Part shown: positions 62,325 through 64,000 of the stretch, piece after piece
Position numbering within the stretch: the stretch's first letter is position 1
How the letters are laid out: each line of letters opens with the position of its first letter
DNA from: Streptomyces sp. 1222.5
GTDB lineage: Bacteria; Actinomycetota; Actinomycetes; Streptomycetales; Streptomycetaceae
DNA: 64,000 nucleotides
Assembly (NCBI RefSeq): GCF_900105245.1
Contig: NZ_FNSZ01000001.1
Location: 2,790,001-2,854,000 of the forward strand
Reading direction: 5' to 3'
Program-made: the position numbers and the translations under genes
The notes under the pieces: model-generated
The model's database searches: none
Seen by the model: the letters and a program-made list of their open reading frames with translations, nothing else
What the model was told of the DNA's origin: nothing

Positions 62325-63878
62325 ATGGAGACCCCCGACGTCGGCATCCCGCACCGCCTCGCCGAGCGGATGAGCATGGCCGAGCAGTACGAGTACCTGC
62401 GCGCCCGCGTGGTGGGCCGCCGCACGCTGGTGACGGCCGGGGCGGTGGCGGGCGGCCTGCTGACCGGCTGCTCCTCCCCGACCGCCGCCGACGCCAGGCC
62501 CGCCGCGGCGACCTCGCGGGCACCCGGCTCGGCGGTCGTGCCGTTCGGCCGTCATCTGGCCTTCGGCGCCGACCCGCGGACGCGGATGCGGATCTCCTGG
62601 CAGGTGCCGTCCGCGGTACGGCGGCCGTACGTGCGGGTCGGGCTCCGGCCCGACGACCTGGGCCGGCGGATCGATGCCGAGGTGCGCGCGCTGCACACAC
62701 CCGGGGTGCCGGGGGTGCGGCTCGCCCTGGAGCAGTACTACGTGCACGCGGCCCTGGACGGACTCACGCCCGGCACGACGTACTACTACGGGGTCGGCCA
62801 CGACGGCTGGGACCCCGCGGCGCCCGGCCACCGCGCGGCCCTGGCCTCCTTCCGCACGGCGCCCGCGAGCCCGGAGCGGTTCGTGTTCACGGCCTTCGGC
62901 GACCAGGGGGTGGGCCGGGCCGCGGACGCCAACGACGACCTGGTGCTGCGCCAGAAGCCCGCGTTCCACCTGCACGCCGGCGACATCTGCTACGCGAACG
63001 TCAACGGGAGCGGCCGGCAGCAGGACGGGTACGACCCGGGCTTCTGGGACCTCTTCCTGAAGCAGAACGAGCCCGTCGCCAGATCCGTGCCGTGGATGGT
63101 GACGACCGGCAACCACGACATGGAGGCCTGGTACTCGCCCGACGGCTACGGCGGCCAGCTGGCCCGCTTCTCCCTGCCGGACAACGGCTTCGACCCGCAC
63201 GGCACGCCCGGCGCGTACAGCTTCCGGTACGGGAACGTCGGCTTCGTGGCCCTGGACGCCAACGACGTGTCGTACGAGATCCCCGCCAACCTCGGGCACA
63301 GCGGCGGCCGGCAGACGGCCTGGCTGGACCGGACGCTGGGCGGGCTGCGCGCCGCCGACGGCGTCGACTTCGTGGTCGTCTTCTTCCACCACTGCGCCTA
63401 CTCGACCTCGCAGCACGCCTCCGACGGCGGGGTGCGCGCGCAGTGGCTGCCGCTGTTCGAGAGGCACCGGGTGGACCTCGTGATCAACGGACACAACCAC
63501 GTGTACGAGCGCACCGACGCGATCAGGGGCGGGAAGGTCGGCCGGACGGTGCCGGCCGGCGGCTCCACCGACCCGGCCCGCGACGGCATCGTGTACGTCA
63601 CCGCGGGCGGCGGCGGCCGGGACCTGTACGCCTTCCCGTCCGGCGTCGAGGACAGCTACGAGGGGCACGTCACCCGGCACGAGGCGGTCGAGACCTTCCA
63701 CTGGGCGAAGGGCAGAGGCCGCGCGGCGGAGACGGTGGAGTGGTCGCGGGTCAGGTACACCGGCTTCTCGCTCCTCGCGGTGGAGGCCCGGGCGGGCACC
63801 TCGCCGCGGCTCGCCGTGTCGGCGCTGGCGCAGGACGGCCGGCGGATCGACCACTTCGAGGTGCGGCACGGCGGATGA
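62325..63878 (+). CDS. Tat-type lipoprotein metallophosphoesterase (purple acid phosphatase family)
   Basis: 517 residues. Arg32-Arg33 followed by TLVTAGAVAGGLLTGC gives a Tat-like signal with lipobox Cys49, preceded by an unusual 30-residue N-terminus. A fibronectin-like purple-acid-phosphatase N-domain (about 75-185, MRISWQVPSAVRRPYVRVG, LTPGTTYYYGVGHDG) comes before the catalytic domain. Its metal motifs are FGDQGVG, HAGDICYANV, TTGNHDMEAW, FFHHCAY and NGHNHVYERT. A cell-surface phosphatase, probably useful under phosphate limitation. No Pho box is recognised upstream. Divergent from leuB. Confidence 0.92.
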   Translation: METPDVGIPHRLAERMSMAEQYEYLRARVVGRRTLVTAGAVAGGLLTGCSSPTAADARPAAATSRAPGSAVVPFGRHLAFGADPRTRMRISWQVPSAVRRPYVRVGLRPDDLGRRIDAEVRALHTPGVPGVRLALEQYYVHAALDGLTPGTTYYYGVGHDGWDPAAPGHRAALASFRTAPASPERFVFTAFGDQGVGRAADANDDLVLRQKPAFHLHAGDICYANVNGSGRQQDGYDPGFWDLFLKQNEPVARSVPWMVTTGNHDMEAWYSPDGYGGQLARFSLPDNGFDPHGTPGAYSFRYGNVGFVALDANDVSYEIPANLGHSGGRQTAWLDRTLGGLRAADGVDFVVVFFHHCAYSTSQHASDGGVRAQWLPLFERHRVDLVINGHNHVYERTDAIRGGKVGRTVPAGGSTDPARDGIVYVTAGGGGRDLYAFPSGVEDSYEGHVTRHEAVETFHWAKGRGRAAETVEWSRVRYTGFSLLAVEARAGTSPRLAVSALAQDGRRIDHFEVRHGG

Positions 63879-63885
63879 GGGCCGC

Positions 63886-63908
63886 GCCGCACCTCGAACC
63901 GGTGCGGC
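63886..63908. terminator. Hairpin between the phosphatase and the next gene
   Basis: GCCGCACC, loop TCGAACC, GGTGCGGC: a perfect 8-bp stem just after the phosphatase stop, between converging genes. Confidence 0.6.
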
Positions 63909-63966
63909 TCCCGGGATCGGTGCGCCGGCGGGCGCTGCGCGGCAGCGTGGCTCGCGGGCCCGGTGC

Positions 63967-64000
63967 TCAGTGGCCGGTCTCGCCGCCGTTGTCGCGGCGG
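63967..64000 (-). CDS. C-terminal end of a gene running out of the window
   Basis: On the minus strand the last codons read RRDNGGETGH followed by TGA. Too short to identify; its converging orientation and the preceding hairpin support a real gene end. Confidence 0.35.
   Translation of the reverse strand, partial: RRDNGGETGH

Overview
The window is chromosomal DNA of a Streptomyces, close to the Streptomyces coelicolor type. The sequence is very GC-rich with strong third-position GC bias and frequent GTG starts. It carries Streptomyces hallmarks: two tandem 'conservon' (cvnABCD) operons, the NdgR-type IclR regulator beside leuCD, a HupS-type two-domain HU protein, an AccB/AccE acyl-CoA carboxylase pair, CofC of F420 synthesis and a familiar Streptomyces intergenic hairpin repeat. 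I see no insertion sequence, prophage, CRISPR array or rRNA operon.

Layout. 1-16 kb: recG (its C-terminus lies outside the window), a translationally coupled Hsp90-like/TPR gene pair, a FakA/YloV-like kinase, rpmB, thiD-thiL, a stand-alone Lrp ligand-binding domain protein, a DUF3515 lipoprotein, ddlA, the plsC-gpsA pair, cofC and a small unknown protein. 16-24.4 kb: hupS, leuD-leuC with divergent ndgR, a cluster of three tRNA-Glu and two tRNA-Gln genes, a HAD hydrolase, gltX and an FAH-family hydrolase. 24.4-36.4 kb: a 570-bp stretch without a recognisable gene, a 59-residue peptide gene with a duplicated NPRRT motif and its own strong terminator, then two tandem conservons (sensor-kinase-like CvnA, roadblock CvnB, DUF742 CvnC, small GTPase CvnD). 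36.4-50.7 kb: accB-accE, a secreted PL8 polysaccharide lyase with a secreted M15-like protein, a YceI protein under a recognisable promoter/operator, a Gly-rich membrane protein, divergent secreted GH3 and GH30 glycosidases with an operator-like palindrome between them, a lipoprotein, and small GPP34-like, muconolactone-isomerase-like and VOC proteins. 50.7-64 kb: cimA behind a probable transcription attenuator, an operon of urease-like genes with agmatine deiminase, a TetR regulator and an MFS transporter, a divergent NCS1 permease, ilvE, leuB, a Tat-type lipoprotein purple acid phosphatase and the last codons of one more gene.

How the genes work together. Branched-chain amino-acid synthesis is spread over the window (leuCD, leuB, ilvE, cimA) with a dedicated regulator (ndgR) and a leader terminator at cimA. 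Translation genes cluster too: gltX sits next to the tRNA-Glu and tRNA-Gln genes that a non-discriminating GluRS would charge. Envelope functions (ddlA, gpsA, PlsC, GPP34) and carbohydrate-degrading secreted enzymes form further groups.

The best candidates for undescribed biology are: (i) the urease-like/agmatine deiminase operon, whose alpha subunit keeps all nickel-ligand positions but has a remodelled substrate pocket, loses the flap cysteine and has no accessory genes, and may hydrolyse a substituted urea such as N-carbamoylputrescine; (ii) the NPRRT-repeat small peptide; (iii) the Hsp90-TPR pair; and (iv) the cimA attenuator.
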